Positions 47,943 to 57,762 are shown, counted from the stretch's first letter. The stretch: 64,000 nt of DNA from Oceanicola sp. D3 (GCF_006351965.1 NZ_CP040932.1:1612001-1676000); one strand, 5' to 3'. Numbers and translations: made by a program. The notes: generated from the sequence alone by a model not told the origin.

Positions 47943-48317
47943 TCAGCCCGTCAAGAGCGCGGCGCAGCTGGCGATCTCGGCTTCGGCCCGGGTGGCGGCC
48001 CATTGGGCATCTTCCGCGTCGTCGTTGAAGGTGGCGCGGGTGAGCAGCACCGCCTGGGCGTGCTTGGCCTCGATCCGGCGGGCCAGCACCTCGCGGCCCC
48101 GGCCTGCCGGCATCACCGCCTCCAGCAGCGAGATCATCGCGGCGCGGCGGCGGGTCGTTGTGTCGACCTCCGGTGTGGGGATGAGCCATTGGTGCTCCAT
48201 CAGTGCGGAGAAGCGCCCGGTGCAGGCGGCGAATTGCATCTCCAGCGGTTCGGCGCGCGCCGATGTGGAGAGAACTGCCAGAAGCCCTGCGAGGGCCATT
48301 GTTCTTTTTCTGCCCAT
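47943..48317 (-). CDS. Small secreted protein of unknown function (2 of 3)
   Basis: A 124-residue protein with a signal peptide (MGRKRTMALAGLLAVLSTSARA) and the mature motif FAACTGRFSALMEHQWL, ending EIASCAALLTG. Two cysteines lie near the two ends of a helical body. It starts upstream of copy 1 with a 24-base gap, so the two are probably one transcript. I recall similar genes near cobS in related genomes, but no function. Confidence 0.75.
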   Translation of the reverse strand: MGRKRTMALAGLLAVLSTSARAEPLEMQFAACTGRFSALMEHQWLIPTPEVDTTTRRRAAMISLLEAVMPAGRGREVLARRIEAKHAQAVLLTRATFNDDAEDAQWAATRAEAEIASCAALLTG

Positions 48318-48492
48318 GAAGTGACCATTGCGCCTTTGGGTGCGCCTGTCAAACGGGCAGTTTGAGAACTTTATCGTGTGTGTCGACGGCTCTGCCCTTG
48401 GGGGAAGCCTGGCACGGCAAGGTTAATTGGGGGTTAGATGCGGGGCCGAAGCAGCGTGGCGCTGCGTCATTTCTCGGCGCGCGTGGCGCGGC

Positions 48493-48876
48493 TTAGAGGA
48501 ACCGCAGAATTTGCAGGCATTTCACGCAGGCCGGGTCGTCCATGCAAAGCCGGGCCTCTCCGCGCTTTGCAAAGCCGATCAGCACGTAGTGGGTGAACTC
48601 CGCCAGTCGCGCGCGCAACGCCTCATTGTGCGAGGGGCTGCCACGAAGGATGCCCCAATCAACCGATCCCAACTGCCGCACTGACTCGAAAAGCATGTCG
48701 CTTCGGCGCTGCATCAGCGATGCCGTCACCGGGTTCTTGTCCATCCCGGTGAGCCAGTGAGCGCGGGCTGCGAAATGTGCCGCGCAGGCGAGGCGTTCCG
48801 TGGGGCTGGCGGGCCAAGCAGACAGCGGCGTGGCAAGGAGGGCCACGAAAGCAAGGGCGGTAAGGCCCCGCAGCAT
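48493..48876 (-). CDS. Small secreted protein of unknown function (3 of 3), coupled to cobS
   Basis: A 127-residue protein with a signal peptide ending around LSAWPA. The mature motif LACAAHFAARAHWLTGM resembles the CTGRFSALMEHQWL region of the next gene. The cysteine-rich end is LCMDDPACVKCLQIL. Its ATG overlaps the cobS stop (TAATG), so it depends on cobS translation. The 175 bases between it and copy 2 hold no gene. Confidence 0.77.
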   Translation of the reverse strand: MLRGLTALAFVALLATPLSAWPASPTERLACAAHFAARAHWLTGMDKNPVTASLMQRRSDMLFESVRQLGSVDWGILRGSPSHNEALRARLAEFTHYVLIGFAKRGEARLCMDDPACVKCLQILRFL

Positions 48877-49847
48877 TACATCGCCATCGAAACAGCGCTC
48901 TCCGGCAGCTCTTCGTCAAAGCAGCGCTGGTAGAACTCGGCCACCGTCTGGCGCTCCAGTTCGTCGCATTTGTTCAGGAAGGTCAGGCGGAAGGCATAGC
49001 CGATGTTGCGGAAGATCTCGGCGTTCTGGGCCCAGTTGATCACCGTGCGCGGGCTCATCACCGTGGAGAGATCGCCGTTCATGAAGGCCGTCCGGGTGAG
49101 GTCGGCGACCGTCACCATCTGGGAAATCTGCTTGCGGCCCTTTTCGGTGTTGTAATGGGGCGACTTGGCCAGAACGATCGCGGTTTCGGCGTCATGGCTG
49201 AGGTAGTTCAGCGTGGCGACGAGGTTCCAGCGGTCCATCTGCGCCTGGTTGATCTGCTGGGTGCCGTGGTAGAGGCCGGTGGTATCGCCCAGGCCGACGG
49301 TGTTCGACGTGGCGAAGAGGCGGAAATACTTGTTGGGCGTGATGATCTCGTTCTGGTCGAGCAGGGTGAGCTTGCCGTCATGTTCCAGAACCCGCTGGAT
49401 GACGAACATCACGTCGGCGCGGCCGGCGTCATACTCGTCAAAGACAATGGCCACCGGGTTGCGCAGCGCCCAGGGCAGGATGCCCTCGTGAAACTCGGTC
49501 ACCTGCTTGCCGTCGCGCAGCTTGATCGCATCCTTGCCGATCAGGTCGATCCGGCTGATGTGGCTGTCGAGGTTCACACGCACGGCGGGCCAGTTGAGGC
49601 GGGCGGCGACCTGTTCGATATGGGTCGACTTGCCTGTGCCGTGGTAGCCCTGAATCATCACCCGGCGGTTGTGGGAGAAGCCGGCGAGAATGGCGAGCGT
49701 GGTGTCGGGGTCAAACTTGTAGGTGCTGTCGACCTCGGGCACCCGGTCTGTCGCCTCGGCGAAACCCTTCACCACCATGTTGCTGTCGATCCCGAACACC
49801 TCGCGGACCGAGATTTCTTCGGTGGGTTTCATTGCCTCGTCGCTCAT
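48876..49847 (-). CDS. cobS: Cobaltochelatase AAA+ subunit CobS
   Basis: A 323-residue AAA+ ATPase with Walker [10 protein letters not shown] (67-75), Walker [11 protein letters not shown] (133-142), sensor region [13 protein letters not shown] and an arginine-finger-type RWNLV. It begins with the conserved CobS N-terminus ([16 protein letters not shown]). It drives cobalt insertion into hydrogenobyrinic acid a,c-diamide together with CobT and CobN. Its stop overlaps the following small secreted protein gene. The divergent gene at 50080 is 230 bases away; the gap contains a GC hairpin near 49880 and nothing else I could identify. Confidence 0.96.
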   Translation of the reverse strand: MSDEAMKPTEEISVREVFGIDSNMVVKGFAEATDRVPEVDSTYKFDPDTTLAILAGFSHNRRVMIQGYHGTGKSTHIEQVAARLNWPAVRVNLDSHISRIDLIGKDAIKLRDGKQVTEFHEGILPWALRNPVAIVFDEYDAGRADVMFVIQRVLEHDGKLTLLDQNEIITPNKYFRLFATSNTVGLGDTTGLYHGTQQINQAQMDRWNLVATLNYLSHDAETAIVLAKSPHYNTEKGRKQISQMVTVADLTRTAFMNGDLSTVMSPRTVINWAQNAEIFRNIGYAFRLTFLNKCDELERQTVAEFYQRCFDEELPESAVSMAM

Positions 49848-50079
49848 CGCACTTGCCTTCGCCGCTGGCGCGCACCCCGGGGCGCGGGGTCGCGCGTTAT
49901 CTGTCTTTTGCGTGGTGCCTTATATCGCGGGCAGGTGCAAGGGCAGGCGATGCCGCGCCCCCCGGCCCCCGGGCAGGCGAAAAAGCACCGGTCCACCCCC
50001 GCAAGAAATCCCACTCGTGACACAGCTTGGCCTTGCGGCTAGGCTGGTTGGGATTTGCTGCCACAGGTCAGAAAACGAA

Positions 50080-50637
50080 ATGCCTTTTTCAGGAATTGCT
50101 TTGCGGTTTAAGTCTGCCGCCTGCCTTTTTGTCGTATTGCTTGGTCTGCTGTTGCCGCAGCCCGCACGTGCTGAATTCACCCTTATCGACAGGTTGGGCG
50201 CTTGGCTTTTTTACACCCAGCGGGGTGTGGGGGCGAGCTATGCCGCATGTCAGGTTGTCAGCTGCGTCGATGGCACCTGCGGCACGGGCCGGGGCGGGCG
50301 CACGCAGTTTTCGCTCTATGATGCCCGCGACGGGCGCGGCATCTTCCCCGAGTTCATCGCCCCGCGCCGGGTGCCGCCGGGTGGCTTGGCCAAGCTCAAC
50401 ATCGCGGGCCGCGAGTTTGTGATGAAAAACACCTTCCCCTCGCCACAGTTCTACCTGCAGGTCGAGGATGTGAGCGATGCCAAGGCGGTGCTCAACCGGC
50501 TGGTCGCGCTGGAGCGCGCCGACCGCAACGCCAAGTTCACCGTGGTGGACCCGTTCGGAACCCGCTTCGAGTTTGCCGCGCGCGGGGTAACCGGCAGCCT
50601 TGATCGGATGGTCCGCCGCTGCACGCCGCGCAGCTAG
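50080..50637 (+). CDS. Secreted protein resembling invasion-associated locus B proteins
   Basis: A 185-residue protein with a signal peptide (LFVVLLGLLLPQPARA, cut near residue 31). The mature part has LGAWLFYTQRGVGASYAACQ, SCVDGTCG, an R-P-P-GG beta-strand pattern and a final MVRRC. The arrangement of cysteines and strands recalls the IalB family of periplasmic proteins, but I could not confirm it. ATG 50080 has only a weak upstream AAAACGAA; the frame is open much further up without a better site. Confidence 0.65.
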   Translation: MPFSGIALRFKSAACLFVVLLGLLLPQPARAEFTLIDRLGAWLFYTQRGVGASYAACQVVSCVDGTCGTGRGGRTQFSLYDARDGRGIFPEFIAPRRVPPGGLAKLNIAGREFVMKNTFPSPQFYLQVEDVSDAKAVLNRLVALERADRNAKFTVVDPFGTRFEFAARGVTGSLDRMVRRCTPRS

Positions 50638-50698
50638 GTGGCGGCCTGACTTGACGCTCGGCAATTGGGCCGGCCTCGGCAGGCCAGCCCCGCAGACC

Positions 50699-51328
50699 TC
50701 ACTTGAAGCTACGGCTGTCCTTGATCTGATCCCACGCCCAGACAACCTCGCCCAGCTGCTCTTCCTGGCTCCGGTCGCCGCCGTTCATATCGGGGTGGAG
50801 CACCTTGATCAGCGATTTGTAGCACTTGCGGATCTCGGCCTTGGTCATGTTGTCCTTGGCTTCGAGAATCTCGATCGCCCGGCGCTCGGTGGGGGGCAGG
50901 CGACGGCCGCCTCCGTTGCCAGCGCGGCCCGGGTTTTGGGTGGCGTTCTCGCCCAGCACCTGATGCGGATCATCCACGCCGAGCCGCGCCCATGCCTTCT
51001 CTTCGGCAGAGCGGCGGAACGGCTTTGTCTCGCGGTCCCACACCCTGTCGCGGTCTAGCTGGGCTTCCATCTCTTCTTCGGTCGCGCCGTTGAAGAAATT
51101 CCACTTCAGATTGTATTCGCGCACGTGGTCGCGGCAAAACCAATAATAGTCATCCAGCGTGTCGGGGTTTTTCGGCGCGCGGTACTGGCCCGGCTCCTCG
51201 CATCCCTCATGCTCGCATACGCGCTGGGAGGTTTCGAAAGCGCCAGACATGCCGCGACGGCCGCGCTGGCGCTTCTTTTTGTCCGACGATACGGACATAT
51301 CGAAACCAAACGGATCGTCTCTATTCAT
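50699..51328 (-). CDS. J-domain (DnaJ-like) protein with N-terminal cysteine cluster
   Basis: A 209-residue cytoplasmic protein. The N-terminal half has Cys38 and Cys43 (CEHEGC) and Cys65/His68 (FCRDH), a possible zinc site. The J domain is at the C-terminus (about 150-207), with the HPD tripeptide at 178-180 in KVLHPDMNGGD. It should stimulate an Hsp70 partner. The placing of the J domain at the C-terminus is unusual compared with DnaJ, but is common in alphaproteobacterial relatives. ATG 51328 is divergent from the BolA gene. Confidence 0.9.
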   Translation of the reverse strand: MNRDDPFGFDMSVSSDKKKRQRGRRGMSGAFETSQRVCEHEGCEEPGQYRAPKNPDTLDDYYWFCRDHVREYNLKWNFFNGATEEEMEAQLDRDRVWDRETKPFRRSAEEKAWARLGVDDPHQVLGENATQNPGRAGNGGGRRLPPTERRAIEILEAKDNMTKAEIRKCYKSLIKVLHPDMNGGDRSQEEQLGEVVWAWDQIKDSRSFK

Positions 51329-51420
51329 GCCTGCAGCCCCATTCTTGCTTGGCAACCTGTTCGACTCGGACCATGAAGTTTAGACTTTTCGTGCCGAGTG
51401 AGAAGGGGGCAGACGAAAAA

Positions 51421-51666
51421 ATGACGCTTGCATTCGAGATAGAGACGCGCCTGCGCGAGGCCTTTGCGCCGCAAAGCCTAGAGGTGCTGGATGAAAGTGA
51501 GGCTCACCGGGGGCATGGCGGATATTCGCCGGACGGCAGCCACTTTCGTGTGCGCATGGTGGCCGAGGCGCTGGAGGGCAAGAACCGGGTGGCCAAACAC
51601 CGCGCGGTAAACGCAGCAGTGGCCGACCTGTTTCCGCGCATTCACGCACTCGCCATAGAGGTGTAG
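51421..51666 (+). CDS. BolA family protein
   Basis: An 81-residue BolA: IETRLREAFAPQSLEVLDES, then GSHFRVRMVAEALEGKNRVAKHRAV with the conserved histidines used to share a [2Fe-2S] cluster with a monothiol glutaredoxin. It acts in Fe-S handling and stress regulation. ATG 51421 gives the usual length; ATG 51373 would add 16 residues (MKFRLFVPSEKGADEK) and has CGGA upstream, so it cannot be excluded. It is paired divergently with the J-domain gene. Confidence 0.9.
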   Translation: MTLAFEIETRLREAFAPQSLEVLDESEAHRGHGGYSPDGSHFRVRMVAEALEGKNRVAKHRAVNAAVADLFPRIHALAIEV

Positions 51667-51763
51667 CGCGGGCCGTGCCAACTAGCCGGGCGCGGCGCAC
51701 GGTTCCCACAACATAAAAACCCGCCCCAAGCGGGACGGGCCAGAGCTTGCATCGGTGCGAGGC

Positions 51764-52261
51764 TTACTCCGCCGCGAAATCCGTCTTGCTGGCGGGCTTT
51801 TCCGCGTGGCCCGATGTGGCCGGGCCAAGTGCGGGAGCCTTGCCTTCGCGGGCGCGGGCCGAAAGCGCGGCGGCGGCATCGCGGGCGGCGGCCACGGCAT
51901 CGCGCTTGGGTTCGGCGGGGGCGGGGTCTTCGGCGGGCTCCTCCGCCTGCACCGCCTCATCCGCAGCACCCTCGGGCTGCGGTGCGGTGAGCAGCCCGGC
52001 CACCTCCTCGTCGCTCACAGCCTCAGCGGCCATCTCGCGGCGAAACACCAGCATGTGCTGAAAGGTCGTCTGCTTGCCGGTGAGGCCCACGCGCTCTTGG
52101 CAGGGCAGGGTGTCGGTGCGCTGATATTCCCAGCCCGCCGCGCCCATCTCGTTCATCACGTCTTGCAGCGCCACGGCAAAGCGGCCCGAGGTGCCCTTGG
52201 CCCCCTTCGCCTTCTTGCCGCGCTCCGGCGCGGGCACCACACGATATTCGTAACGCGGCAT
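51764..52261 (-). CDS. DUF4177 domain protein with Ala/Glu-rich tail
   Basis: A 165-residue protein. The N-terminal DUF4177-like domain (YEYRVVPAPERGKKAKG, then MNEMGAAGWEYQRTDTLPC and HMLVFRR, about 3-75) is followed by a disordered Ala/Glu/Pro-rich tail. The domain is a small alpha/beta unit of unknown role. It has no signal peptide. Its leader contains three evenly spaced TGTGCA boxes. Confidence 0.8.
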   Translation of the reverse strand: MPRYEYRVVPAPERGKKAKGAKGTSGRFAVALQDVMNEMGAAGWEYQRTDTLPCQERVGLTGKQTTFQHMLVFRREMAAEAVSDEEVAGLLTAPQPEGAADEAVQAEEPAEDPAPAEPKRDAVAAARDAAAALSARAREGKAPALGPATSGHAEKPASKTDFAAE

Positions 52262-52411
52262 CTTTGCCCCCTGATTCCAGTCACGCGCACCAGACTAACG
52301 CGCGCCATGCGATGAGTCCAAACACCGCCCTCTGCGCCCGTCCAATTCAAAATTGCTGTGGCGCTTTTGCCTAACTACCTGTCAACCTTTGGCAGAATCG
52401 CAGGTATGGCC

Positions 52412-52439
52412 TGTGCATAGGATGTGCACGGGTTGTGCA
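52412..52439. promoter_or_regulatory. Three TGTGCA boxes at exact 11-bp spacing
   Basis: TGTGCA occurs at 52412-52417, 52423-52428 and 52434-52439, followed by an AT-rich AACTTTTGTTATAGG. The even spacing of one helical turn looks like a cooperative protein-binding array. It lies about 150 bases upstream of the DUF4177 gene (minus strand) and just beyond the gatB stop. Confidence 0.45.
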
Positions 52440-52478
52440 TATCAACTTTTGTTATAGGCAGTCGCCGATTGACGCCGG

Positions 52479-53990
52479 TTATAGCCCCAGCTTGGCGGAA
52501 ACCAGCTGGTTCACCGCCTTCGGGTTGGCCTTGCCGCCGGTCGCCTTCATTACCTGCCCAACGAACCAGCCCGCCAGCTTGGGGTTGGCCTTGGCCTTCT
52601 CCACCTGGCCCGGATTGGCGGCAATCACCTCATCGACGGCGGCCTCGATGGCGCCGGTATCGGTGACCTGCTTCATGCCTTCGGTCTCGACAATCTCCTC
52701 CGGCTCGCGGCCCGTGGTGTAGCAGATTTCAAAGACATCCTTGGCGATCTTGCCGCTGATGGCATCGGATTTGATAAGGTCGATGATCTGGCCGATCTGC
52801 GCCGGGCTCACCGGGCTATCCACCAGCTCCTTCTCGTCTTTCTTGAGGCGGCCATAGAGTTCGTTGATGATCCAGTTGGCGGCCAGCTTCCCGTCACGGC
52901 CCTCGGCGGCTTTCTCAAAGAAATCAGCAGCTTCCACCTCGGCGGTCAAAACGCTCGCGTCATAGTCGCTCAGCCCGAAATCCCCGATAAACCGCGCCTT
53001 CTTGGCATCCGGCAGTTCGGGCAGGGAGGCCTCGATATCGTCCACCCAGCCCTGCTCAATCTCCAGCGGCAGCAGGTCGGGATCGGGGAAGTAGCGGTAA
53101 TCATGCGCCTCTTCCTTGGAGCGCATCGAGCGGGTCTCGTTCTTGTCGGCGTCGTAAAGCCGCGTCTCCTGATCAATGCTCCCGCCATCTTCCAGAATCG
53201 CGATCTGGCGCTTGGCCTCATGGTCAATCGCGGCCTGAATAAAGCGCATGGAGTTCATGTTCTTGATCTCGCAGCGCGTGCCGAGATGCGAGAAATCCTG
53301 CGTTTCCATGTACTTTTCATACTGCCCCGGCTTGCAGACAGACACGTTCACATCGGCCCGCAGGTTGCCGTTTTGCATGTTGCCGTCGCAGGTGCCGAGG
53401 TAGCGCAGGATCTGGCGCAGCTTGGCGATATAGGCGGCGGCCTCTTCGGGGCCGCGAATGTCGGGGCGGCTGACGATCTCCATCAGCGCCACGCCGGTGC
53501 GGTTGAGGTCCACGAAGCTCATGTTCGGGTCCATGTCGTGGATCGACTTGCCCGCATCCTGCTCCAGATGGATACGCTCAATGCGCACCTTGCGGGCCAC
53601 GCCTTCGCCCATCTCCACCAGCACTTCGCCTTCACCGACGATCGGGTGATAAAGCTGGCTGATCTGATAACCCTGCGGAAGATCGGGATAAAAATAGTTC
53701 TTCCGGTCGAAAGCAGAGCGCAGGTTGATCTCGGCCTTCAGCCCCAGCCCGGTCTTCACCGCTAGCGCCACGCAGCCCTCGTTGATGACCGGCAGCATCC
53801 CGGGCATCCCGGCGTCCACGAAGGCGACGTTGCTGTTGGGCTCGGCGCCAAACTGCGTGCTTGCCCCGCTGAAAAGCTTGGCCTTGGTCGAGACCTGCGC
53901 ATGCACTTCCATCCCGATCACCAACTCCCAGTCGCCGGTCGCGCCGGAGATGATTTTGGGCTTGGGGGCTTCATATGTGAGGTCGAGCAT
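52479..53990 (-). CDS. gatB: Asp-tRNA(Asn)/Glu-tRNA(Gln) amidotransferase subunit GatB
   Basis: A 503-residue Gat[21 protein letters not shown] at the N-terminus, [35 protein letters not shown] and the C-terminal YqeY-like tail domain ([20 protein letters not shown]). It phosphorylates Glu-tRNA(Gln) or Asp-tRNA(Asn) and receives ammonia from GatA. gatA and gatC are not adjacent. ATG 53990 is preceded by GGGGAACTCC-complement purines. The 250 bases upstream (53991-54241) hold no gene. Confidence 0.97.
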   Translation of the reverse strand: MLDLTYEAPKPKIISGATGDWELVIGMEVHAQVSTKAKLFSGASTQFGAEPNSNVAFVDAGMPGMLPVINEGCVALAVKTGLGLKAEINLRSAFDRKNYFYPDLPQGYQISQLYHPIVGEGEVLVEMGEGVARKVRIERIHLEQDAGKSIHDMDPNMSFVDLNRTGVALMEIVSRPDIRGPEEAAAYIAKLRQILRYLGTCDGNMQNGNLRADVNVSVCKPGQYEKYMETQDFSHLGTRCEIKNMNSMRFIQAAIDHEAKRQIAILEDGGSIDQETRLYDADKNETRSMRSKEEAHDYRYFPDPDLLPLEIEQGWVDDIEASLPELPDAKKARFIGDFGLSDYDASVLTAEVEAADFFEKAAEGRDGKLAANWIINELYGRLKKDEKELVDSPVSPAQIGQIIDLIKSDAISGKIAKDVFEICYTTGREPEEIVETEGMKQVTDTGAIEAAVDEVIAANPGQVEKAKANPKLAGWFVGQVMKATGGKANPKAVNQLVSAKLGL

Positions 53991-54241
53991 GGGGAACTCC
54001 GCGGCTGTTTCAGGCCCTTCTAGGCCCTTGCGCAGAAGGGGGCAAGGCGGTGGGTTTACGCGGATTTAGGGCAAGCGCGGCAAGATGGGTGCGGCGCAGG
54101 GCCGGGTGATAGAATTGTGCTATAGGAAGGGCAAAATCCGCCTGTTGGGCGCAAAACTGTTTCCGCATCGGCATTAATCAGCCGGATATCGACCTTCAGA
54201 GCCCTTGCTAAGCCCTTGCAAATGCGCACTGATTGCCGGTG

Positions 54242-54967
54242 ATGAGGGGCTCTTTACCAATCCTTGCCGCAGCGCTCGCCGCACTGCTGCCCGGCGCCAC
54301 GCTGGCCGAAGCGCCCGCGCTGCGGCCCCTGCCGCGCATCTCGGCCATGGGTGGGGTGCTGCCCGAAGGGGTCACGCCCGCGGTGCCCCGTGTCACCCGC
54401 CTGCGCCCCCGGGCACGGCCCGCAACCCTCCCGCGCACCCGCTGGGAGAGCGTGCCCGGCAGCACCATATGGACCCGCGCAGCCATATCGGCGCTCAAGG
54501 CGCATGGCCGCCCACTGCTGGAGTTCGTGCCCCGCGATATCGAAACATGGTGCCCGAGCTACGCCGCACATCCTGTTGAGAAGCGGGCGGAATTTTGGGT
54601 TGGCTTTCTCTCGGCCCTCGCCAAGCACGAAAGCACCTATCGCGCCCATGCGGTCGGCGGCGGTGGGCGCTGGCACGGGTTGCTGCAAATCACCCCCTCC
54701 ACCGCCCGGCTCTACGGCTGCCGCGCCCGTAGCGGCGCTGCGCTGCTGCATGGGCCAACCAACCTCAGCTGCGCGATCCGGATCATGACGAAGACGGTGC
54801 GGCGCGATGGCGTGGTGGGCGCAAATGGAAAGGGCGGCGTCGCGGCGGATTGGGGGCCGATGGTCTACCGCAAGAAACGGGCGGACATAGCGGCCTATAC
54901 CCGCCGCCAAAGCTACTGCCGCCCGCTGTCGACGATGCGCCCGAAGCCTCGCCCGACAAAGAGCTGA
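54242..54967 (+). CDS. Lytic transglycosylase-like secreted protein
   Basis: A 241-residue protein with a signal peptide (ILAAALAALLPGATLAEA) and a Pro/Arg-rich linker. A C-terminal SLT-like domain has its catalytic glutamate in ALAKHESTYRAHAVG (Glu130), with GLLQITPSTARLYGC completing the substrate groove. It should cleave glycan strands of peptidoglycan in the periplasm, giving 1,6-anhydro ends. ATG 54242 replaces a TTG frame start at 54233. It converges on pepN, with three repeat units between them. Confidence 0.85.
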   Translation: MRGSLPILAAALAALLPGATLAEAPALRPLPRISAMGGVLPEGVTPAVPRVTRLRPRARPATLPRTRWESVPGSTIWTRAAISALKAHGRPLLEFVPRDIETWCPSYAAHPVEKRAEFWVGFLSALAKHESTYRAHAVGGGGRWHGLLQITPSTARLYGCRARSGAALLHGPTNLSCAIRIMTKTVRRDGVVGANGKGGVAADWGPMVYRKKRADIAAYTRRQSYCRPLSTMRPKPRPTKS

Positions 54968-54970
54968 GCC

Positions 54971-55083
54971 GTCATCCTCGGGTTGGACCCGCGGGTTTCC
55001 ACACCCGCCTATGGCTGTCATCCTCGGGCCGGACCCGAGGATCTCCCACCGCATGAGATCCTCGGGTCAAGCCCGAGGATGAC
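54971..55083. repeat. Three copies of the GTCATCCTCGGG repeat between convergent genes
   Basis: Copies are at 54971-54995 and 55017-55045 (plus) and 55055-55083 (minus). The last two form an imperfect 29-base inverted pair, GTCATCCTCGGG...CCCGAGGATCTC against its reverse. The third copy ends 3 bases before the pepN stop. The same family occurs inside the paa operon at 15881-15947. Here it could act as a two-way terminator. Confidence 0.85.
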
Positions 55084-55086
55084 ATC

Positions 55087-57627
55087 CTAGCCGAGGATCC
55101 GTCCCACCATCTCGCCGGTGTTCTCCGAAAGCCCCTCCAGCGCCGCGATCCGCTCCAATTCGGCACGGATCATCTGCTGGCGGTCCTCGTCGTATCGGGC
55201 CCATGTTTCAAAGGCCGTGGTCATCCGGGCGGTGGTTTGCGGGTTCAGCGGATCGAGCCGGATCAGCCAGTCGGCATAAAGCCGATAGGCTGCGCCGTCA
55301 GGCCGGTGAAAGCCCGCAGGGTTGGCCTGCATCGCCCCCAGCACAGAGCGGAAGCGGTTGGGGTTTTTCCAGTCGAAATCCGCGTGCTCCGTCAGGCTCT
55401 TGGCAACTTCTGCCATCCGCTCGGGCGGGGCCTGCATGACCTGCAGCATGAACCACTTGTCCATCACCAGCCGGTCGCCCCGCCACTTTTCATAGAAGGC
55501 CGCCAGCGCCGCGTCGCCCTTGCCGTGGCGGGTGAGCACCGCCAGCGCCGCTAGCTCTTCGGTCATGTTGTCGGCCGCCTCGAAGAGCGCCATCGCCCGC
55601 ATGCAGCCATCCAGCCGTGAGAGCAGCCCAAGGCAGGCGGTGCGCAGTGCGCGCTTGCCCGCATCCGTCGCAGCGGGCGAGTAGGGCGCGGGGGTTTCCA
55701 TTTCTTCATAAAGCCGTGCGAGGGTGGGCTCCATCTCGGTCGCCATCGCCTCCATCAGCCTTTCACGCGCGGCGTGAATCATCGTCGGGTCGGGCACATG
55801 GCCGCTATCGAAAAGCGTTTGAGCAAGGTCATCTTCCGAGGGCAGCCCCAGCATCAGCGCCCGATAGGCCGGATCAAGGCTATCGTCCGAGACAACGCGG
55901 TGCAGGCCGCTGAGCAGATCGGGCGAGGGGGCGGCACCTTCGGTGACCATGCGGGTAAGCACTTCCTTGCCCAGCACACGGCCCGCCTCCCAGCGGTTGA
56001 ACGGGTCGGTATCATGGGCGAGCAGGAAGGCGCGGGTGGCATTATCAAGCTGGCGTTCCAGCACAACGGGCGCGGAGAAGCCACGCAGAACCGAGGCAAC
56101 AGGTTTGGCTGAAAGTCCTGTAAGCTCAAAGCTCTGCCGCGCTTCGTTCATTTCCAAAACGCGGGTTTCCACCACCTCATCGCCATTTGGCCCGATGAGC
56201 CCCACAGCAATCGGGATCACCTGCGGCTTCTTCTCCGGCTGGCCCGGGGTTGGCTTGGTTTCTTGCGTAAAATCAAGGGTTAGCGTGCCGTCCTTGAAGC
56301 TTTCGTTCAACGTGAGCCGGGGCGTGCCCGCCTGCGAATACCAGCGCGAAAACTGCGTGAGGTCGCGCCCGGTGGCATCCTCGAACACCTTCAGCCAATC
56401 CTCGATGGTTGCCGCATCGCCATCGTGCCGCTCAAAATAGAGATCAAGCGCCTTGGCGTAGCCCTCGGCCCCCACCAAGGCCCGCAGCATATGGATCACC
56501 TCCGCGCCCTTTTCATAAACGGTCGCGGTGTAGAAGTTGTTGATCTCGATGTATTCCTCCGGCCGCACCGGATGCGCCAGCGGCCCCTGATCCTCGCGGA
56601 ACTGGCGGGCGCGCAGCTGCATCACCTCGGTGATCCGCTTCACCGCCGCGCCGCGCATGTCAGAGCTGAACTGCTGGTCGCGGAACACCGTCAGCCCCTC
56701 CTTCAGGCAAAGCTGAAACCAGTCGCGGCAGGTGATGCGGTTGCCCGTCCAGTTGTGGAAATACTCGTGGGCGATGATGCCTTCAATGAAGTCGTAATCC
56801 GTGTCGGTCGCAGTTTCGGGCGAGGCCAGAACATACTTTGAGTTGAAGATGTTGAGGCCCTTGTTCTCCATCGCGCCCATGTTGAAGTCATCCACCGCAA
56901 CGATGTTGAAGACGTCGAGGTCATACTCGCGGCCATAGACCTCTTCATCCCATGTCATCGAGCGTTTCAGCGCGTCCATCGCATATTCGGCGCGGGATTC
57001 GTCGCCGGGGCGCACCCAGATGTTCAACTCCACATCGCGGCCCGACATGGTTTTGAAATCGCCGGAAAACGCACGCAGATCGCCCGCCACCAGCGCGAAG
57101 AGATAGGCGGGTTTGGGCCACGGGTCGTCCCACACGCCCGGCTCCACCGGGTTGCCGTTGGAAAGCTGCACCGGCGCGTCGCTCTCGATATGCACCCGGA
57201 AGGGGGCCATCACATCGGGGCGGTCGGGGTAGAAGGTGATCTTGCGAAACCCCTCCGCCTCGCATTGGGTGCAATACATCCCGCCCGAGGTGTAAAGCCC
57301 GTCGAGCGAGGTGTTTGTCGTCGGGTCAATCTGCACCTCCGCTTCCCACGTAAAGGCACCGGAGGGCACCGGGAAGGTCAGGCCCTTCGGCGTGACCACG
57401 GGCGCAACCTCGGCCCCGTCGATCCGCGCCGAAATCAGCTCAAGCTCCCTGCCGTGCAAATAGATCTCGCTTGCCGGGTCCGCCGCCGGGTTGGGCGCAA
57501 AGCGGATCTTCGAGCGCACCCGCGTTTCGGCCCCCGCAAGGGTGAACCAGAGCTCAACCTGCTCAACGAGGAAGGGAAAGGGCGTGTATTCGGCAAGGCG
57601 AACGGGCTGGGGGGCGGCGTCTTTCAT
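55087..57627 (-). CDS. pepN: Aminopeptidase N (M1 family)
   Basis: An 846-residue enzyme. The exopeptidase motif GAMENKGLNIF (about 250) and the zinc site HEYFHNWTGNRIT (about 287, with the third ligand further on in KEGLTVFRDQQF) are intact. The N-terminal beta domain and helical C-terminal domain have the E. coli PepN length and order. It degrades peptides from the N-terminus in the cytoplasm. No adjacent gene shares its strand, so it appears to be a single-gene transcript. Confidence 0.96.
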   Translation of the reverse strand: MKDAAPQPVRLAEYTPFPFLVEQVELWFTLAGAETRVRSKIRFAPNPAADPASEIYLHGRELELISARIDGAEVAPVVTPKGLTFPVPSGAFTWEAEVQIDPTTNTSLDGLYTSGGMYCTQCEAEGFRKITFYPDRPDVMAPFRVHIESDAPVQLSNGNPVEPGVWDDPWPKPAYLFALVAGDLRAFSGDFKTMSGRDVELNIWVRPGDESRAEYAMDALKRSMTWDEEVYGREYDLDVFNIVAVDDFNMGAMENKGLNIFNSKYVLASPETATDTDYDFIEGIIAHEYFHNWTGNRITCRDWFQLCLKEGLTVFRDQQFSSDMRGAAVKRITEVMQLRARQFREDQGPLAHPVRPEEYIEINNFYTATVYEKGAEVIHMLRALVGAEGYAKALDLYFERHDGDAATIEDWLKVFEDATGRDLTQFSRWYSQAGTPRLTLNESFKDGTLTLDFTQETKPTPGQPEKKPQVIPIAVGLIGPNGDEVVETRVLEMNEARQSFELTGLSAKPVASVLRGFSAPVVLERQLDNATRAFLLAHDTDPFNRWEAGRVLGKEVLTRMVTEGAAPSPDLLSGLHRVVSDDSLDPAYRALMLGLPSEDDLAQTLFDSGHVPDPTMIHAARERLMEAMATEMEPTLARLYEEMETPAPYSPAATDAGKRALRTACLGLLSRLDGCMRAMALFEAADNMTEELAALAVLTRHGKGDAALAAFYEKWRGDRLVMDKWFMLQVMQAPPERMAEVAKSLTEHADFDWKNPNRFRSVLGAMQANPAGFHRPDGAAYRLYADWLIRLDPLNPQTTARMTTAFETWARYDEDRQQMIRAELERIAALEGLSENTGEMVGRILG

Positions 57628-57762
57628 GGGGCTCCTGCGGGGAAATGAACCAAACTCGGTGCCCGGACGTTATGCCCCTGAAGCGGGCTCAGCAACCGGT
57701 CTAACCCCGAGCCCTAGGGTGCCTCTACGGCGGCACCAACCTGCAACGAGAGAGGAAACCCC

